Below, one piece after another: positions 61,050 to 64,000 of a stretch of 64,000 nt of DNA. Location of the stretch: the NCBI RefSeq assembly GCF_003605195.1, contig NZ_QYOS01000023.1, positions 124,001-188,000 of the forward strand, in the 5' to 3' direction. Each line of letters starts with the position of its first letter. The stretch's first letter is position 1. The notes below the pieces were generated by a model. The model was not told where the DNA came from. It saw nothing but the letters and a program-made list of their open reading frames with translations, and did no database searches. A program made the translations under genes and the position numbers. Source of the stretch: Aurantiacibacter odishensis (GTDB taxonomy: Bacteria > Pseudomonadota > Alphaproteobacteria > Sphingomonadales > Sphingomonadaceae).

Positions 61050-62180
61050 TTAAGCGGGCCCAAGGCCGTCGATCACTTCGGGCAGGGCTGCGGCGTAGCG
61101 CGCCACGTCCTCCAGCCTCCCCGTGCTCACTCGCGAATATTGCCGCCACTCACCGTAAGCCGGGCGGATGATGATGCCGCGTGAGCGCATGGCGCTGGCC
61201 ACCGCGTCTGCATCGGGCACCTCGATATAGACGAAGTTGGTCTGGCTCGGCAGCACAGTCAATCCGCTGCGCATGGCCGCATCCACGATCATTTCGCGCC
61301 CTTCCAGGATGGCCGCGCGGCTGGCATCGAGGAAGCCTTTGTCGTCGTAACTCGCGATGGCAGCGGCAAGGCCGCAGGTATTTCCGCCGAAGCTCATCAT
61401 GTGGCTGCGGATGCGCGCGGCGTTTTCCTCACTGGTGAGTGCATAGCCCACGCGCATTCCCGCCATGCCGTAGATCTTGGAGAATGTGCGGCACACGATC
61501 ACGTCATGCCCCTCGCGCACCATGTCCACCACGCTGTTGCCTGCCGGATCGTCCGCCAGTTCGTTGTACGCCTCGTCCACCAGCAGTGTGGCCGCGGGCG
61601 TGACGCGGGCGGCGAGTTGCCGCAGCGCGCCCGCTTCCACCAGCATCCCGGTGGGGTTGTTGGGATTGCATACCTGCACCAGCGAGACACTGTCGTCGAA
61701 GGCTGCACCCATTGCGGCAACGTCCACGTTCATGTCACCCGCCAGCGGCACCCGGATCGCCCGCGCACCCTGATGTTCGCCGTATTGCACGGTGGTATCC
61801 CAGAACAGGCCGGGGCACAGGATCGCGCCGTCGCGGCCCCAGGCGATGGCGATGGCGGAAAGGATCTCGGTGGAGCCCGCGCCGATCACCACTTGCGACG
61901 GGCTGAGCGAATGGCGCTCCGCAATCATTTCGTGCAGTACGCGCAGGCCGCGGTCGGCGTAGTAGCAACCCTTGGTCGCCGCTTCGGATGCCGCTCTCAC
62001 CGCGCTGGGCGCGGGGCCATAGGGGTTCTCGTTGCGGGCCAGCATGGCGATGCCATCGCCGGGGCCGAAATTGCTCGCGACAGAAACAATGGGGTCTGCC
62101 TGCCCCAGTGCCGGGAAGGCGGCGGCCATGCCTGCTGCTGCGGCGCCTCCGCCAAGGAAAGTCCTGCGTGCAATGTCCAT
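61050..62180 (-). CDS. Tat-signal PLP-dependent aminotransferase (HisC-like)
   Basis: 376 residues of fold-type I aminotransferase. PLP-binding Lys235 in RTFSKIYGMAGMRVGY, NPNNPTG (Asn176 region), LLVDEAY (Asp202), SMMSFGG-like turn, and the carboxylate Arg near YSRVSTGR, as in histidinol-phosphate aminotransferase. Unusually, the N-terminus is MDIARRTFLGGGAAAAGMAA, a twin-arginine signal ending near PALGQAD, so the enzyme should be exported folded with its PLP. It is unlikely to be the biosynthetic HisC. It lies in an operon with the NHL protein and the TauE/SafE exporter. Confidence 0.86.
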   Translation of the reverse strand: MDIARRTFLGGGAAAAGMAAAFPALGQADPIVSVASNFGPGDGIAMLARNENPYGPAPSAVRAASEAATKGCYYADRGLRVLHEMIAERHSLSPSQVVIGAGSTEILSAIAIAWGRDGAILCPGLFWDTTVQYGEHQGARAIRVPLAGDMNVDVAAMGAAFDDSVSLVQVCNPNNPTGMLVEAGALRQLAARVTPAATLLVDEAYNELADDPAGNSVVDMVREGHDVIVCRTFSKIYGMAGMRVGYALTSEENAARIRSHMMSFGGNTCGLAAAIASYDDKGFLDASRAAILEGREMIVDAAMRSGLTVLPSQTNFVYIEVPDADAVASAMRSRGIIIRPAYGEWRQYSRVSTGRLEDVARYAAALPEVIDGLGPA

Positions 62181-62202
62181 CGCTGTTACCCCTTTTTTCC
62201 GC

Positions 62203-63021
62203 TCACGAATTGAAGATCATCGTCGCTCCGACAAAGATGAGATAAATTCCGAACACCCGGCGCAGCAGCGCGGGAGACAGCTTGTGCGCCACCGCCACGC
62301 CCAGAGGCGCTACAGCCACGCTGGTGACGATCACGGCCAGCGCGGCGGGCAGGTTGACATAGCCCAGCGAGCCCCACGGCAGACCGATCTCGTCCGCGCC
62401 GATCACCATGAAGCCGATCGAGGCCGGTACTGCGATGATCGCGCCCATGCCGCTGGCCGTGCCGATGGCGCGGTGGATGCTGATGCCGCAAATCGTCATC
62501 GTCATGGTGGTGATGGTGCCGCCACCGATGCCGAGCAAGCTGGACAGCAGGCCAAGGCCGCCGGCGAGCCCTGCCCGCGTCACGCCGCCCGGCATGGCGC
62601 TGGCCAGCTGCCGGTCGTGCACGCGAGGGCTGAGGAAATGGACGGCGAAGCCGAGCACACCGATGCCGAAAATCAGCGCGAGCGTGGAGGAACTGACAAG
62701 GTCGGCGATCCACGCGCCCAGCACGGTGCCGCCCACCACCCACGGCGCCCAGCTTTTGAGCACTCCGGTATCCACGGCCCCGCGCAGAGCATGGCTGCGC
62801 ACGGAGCGCAGCGAGGTGAAGATGATGGTAGCAAGGCTTGTGCCAACGGCCACGTGCGTCAACTGGTCCGGGGCGGTGCCCAGCAGGGGCAAGATGAGGA
62901 TGAGCGCTGGCACGACAACGAAGCCACCGCCGATGCCGAACAGACCGCCCGCAAATCCCGCAGCCGCCCCTGCCGCCAGCAGGGCGAGAAAGGGGAGGAA
63001 CAGGGCAGAGTCAACGTTCAC
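62203..63021 (-). CDS. TauE/SafE-family sulfite exporter-like permease
   Basis: About 272 residues from a GTG at 63021, giving MNVDSALFLPFLALLAAG; an ATG at 63051 adds ten non-conserved residues. Eight helices. The family marks are GGLFGIGGGFVVVPALI in the first half and GLLSSLLGIGGGTITTMTM in the second, i.e. the internal duplication of the TSUP fold. Members export sulfite, sulfoacetate or other small organosulfur anions. No sulfur metabolism gene lies nearby, so the substrate is open. First gene of the minus-strand operon. Confidence 0.85.
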   Translation of the reverse strand: MNVDSALFLPFLALLAAGAAAGFAGGLFGIGGGFVVVPALILILPLLGTAPDQLTHVAVGTSLATIIFTSLRSVRSHALRGAVDTGVLKSWAPWVVGGTVLGAWIADLVSSSTLALIFGIGVLGFAVHFLSPRVHDRQLASAMPGGVTRAGLAGGLGLLSSLLGIGGGTITTMTMTICGISIHRAIGTASGMGAIIAVPASIGFMVIGADEIGLPWGSLGYVNLPAALAVIVTSVAVAPLGVAVAHKLSPALLRRVFGIYLIFVGATMIFNS

Positions 63022-63173
63022 GGCGTCAAACCCTACGTTGCAACGCAACATTGGGCGAGAGGCTTTTTGCAGGGCTGGTCTTTGTGCCGTAAGTGTCTAA
63101 CAGGGCGCAAAGAGAGGTTCGCAGTCCGACGTGGTTAATATTTATCAAGAATTTTCAGTTTATGCCTGGTGCC

Positions 63174-64000
63174 ATGTTCGAGTCGAGAATTGACCTGCCG
63201 ATGATGCTGCCAACGCGTATCGTCGAGAAAGTGTGGGGCCGCGAGTCCCTGCCTGCACCGTTTCGCGCGCCCGAAGGTGCGCGCGTGGGCGAAATCTGGT
63301 TCGAACCGCCGCCCGCCATGTCGCAACTGCTGGTGAAGTACCTTTTCACGAGCGACAAGCTGTCAGTGCAGTGCCATCCCGATGCCGCGCAGGCGCGCGA
63401 AGCAGGCCTGGGCGAGACGGGCAAGGACGAATGCTGGGTGGTCATCGCCGCCGAACCCGGTGCCAGCCTCGGCATCGGCTTCGACCGCCATCTGGACCCC
63501 AAGGCCATGCGCGAGGCCGCTCGCGACGGGTCTATCGAGCACCTGATGCAGTGGTACGAGGTGCAGGCGGGCGACGTGTTCTACATTCCCGCCAACACCG
63601 TCCACGCCATCGGCTCTGGCTGTTCGATCATCGAAGTGCAGCAGAACACCGACATTACCTACCGCCTTTACGATTATGGCCGCCCGCGCGAGTTGCACCT
63701 GGAGGCCGGAATGGCGGTGGCGGACGGCTCGCCTTACGATACTTCGCTGCACCAGCGCCTGCCGGACAGCGGCAGCGCCACGCTGGTGGACGGACCTTTC
63801 TTCCGCCTCGACTGGGTGGACGGCGTGCCGGACGATGGCCTGCTCTACACCTATGCCGAGCCGCTGCTTGTGCTGCCGCTGGCCGGAGAAGTGCTGGTAT
63901 CGGGCAGCGAGGTGGTGAAGCCGGGCGAATGCGCGCTGGCACCCGATCTCGCCAGCGTCACTTTTGCCCCGCAGGGCAAGGCGCTGGTGACAGCGCCCTG
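63174..64000 (+). CDS. manA: Class I mannose-6-phosphate isomerase, 3' end cut by window
   Basis: The open frame runs from an ATG at 63174 (an ATG at 63162 is in frame) to the end of the window without a stop, so it is partial, at least 275 residues. Zinc sites of the cupin fold are clear: SVQCHPDAAQAR, EECW-like DECWVVIA, and FYIPANTVHAIGSG with the second His. The Pro-Lys-Trp signature of classic ManA is here WGRES, as in short bacterial ManA forms. It supplies mannose-6-phosphate or fructose-6-phosphate for polysaccharides, and galE is in the window. Neither start has a clear Shine-Dalgarno sequence. Confidence 0.86.
   Translation, partial: MFESRIDLPMMLPTRIVEKVWGRESLPAPFRAPEGARVGEIWFEPPPAMSQLLVKYLFTSDKLSVQCHPDAAQAREAGLGETGKDECWVVIAAEPGASLGIGFDRHLDPKAMREAARDGSIEHLMQWYEVQAGDVFYIPANTVHAIGSGCSIIEVQQNTDITYRLYDYGRPRELHLEAGMAVADGSPYDTSLHQRLPDSGSATLVDGPFFRLDWVDGVPDDGLLYTYAEPLLVLPLAGEVLVSGSEVVKPGECALAPDLASVTFAPQGKALVTAP

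Overview
This is a 64 kb stretch of high-GC alphaproteobacterial chromosome, almost certainly from a member of the Sphingomonadales, most like the Erythrobacteraceae. The evidence is the gene order dut-coaBC-ubiB-ubiE / mutM-rpsT-dnaA, the order rpmH-rnpA-yidD-yidC-engB, the secB / Tim44-mltA pair, a long 41-residue L36, and several small exported proteins of types I associate with this order. I see no insertion sequence, prophage, CRISPR array, tRNA or rRNA gene. The content is mostly core genome, with accessory clusters in the last third.

Layout. 1-6 kb: mltA and a Tim44-like gene diverge from secB-murJ-trpS. 6-9 kb: a membrane-bound winged-helix regulator diverges from a membrane protein. 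9-18 kb: dut, coaBC, ubiB and ubiE on the minus strand, then mutM, rpsT and dnaA on the plus strand. 18-31 kb: a ThiF/MoeB-like E1, a sirtuin, dapB, a Ste24-like protease, a K+ channel, nth, a symporter-dapE-GST operon, and a CHASE2-(degenerate GGDEF)-EAL phosphodiesterase followed by a 15-residue candidate microprotein. 31-36 kb: the engB-yidC-yidD-rnpA-rpmH operon (minus) and the ComM-like ATPase. 36-45 kb: mntP-like and mgtC-like genes, a Popeye-domain protein, an HxlR regulator, rpmJ, galE, an M14 carboxypeptidase, a GH25 protein and dnaB. 46-50 kb: a TetR-controlled cytochrome c / flavoprotein / SDR cluster that looks like a p-cresol methylhydroxylase-type phenolic oxidation module. 50-56 kb: a phospholipase D-family protein, rpoZ and ftsH. 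55-60 kb: a second membrane winged-helix regulator diverging from a TonB receptor, then a three-gene translationally coupled operon ending in an XRE regulator. 60-63 kb: a minus-strand operon of an exported beta-propeller, a Tat-signal PLP aminotransferase and a TauE/SafE exporter. The window ends inside a manA-like gene.

Most notable findings. (1) A 97-bp structured repeat occurs twice, after dnaA and between rpmH and rnpA. The two copies share conserved blocks, while the arms of the flanking hairpins differ completely in sequence yet still pair. (2) Two unrelated OmpR-type membrane regulators each have an 11-bp-spaced direct repeat at their own divergent promoter. (3) A near-perfect 25-bp dyad lies over the -35 box of the cytochrome/flavoprotein cluster. 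(4) A 15-residue ORF has its own Shine-Dalgarno sequence and terminator. (5) An aminotransferase of the HisC fold carries a Tat signal. Promoters, operators and terminators are called by eye and are hypotheses.
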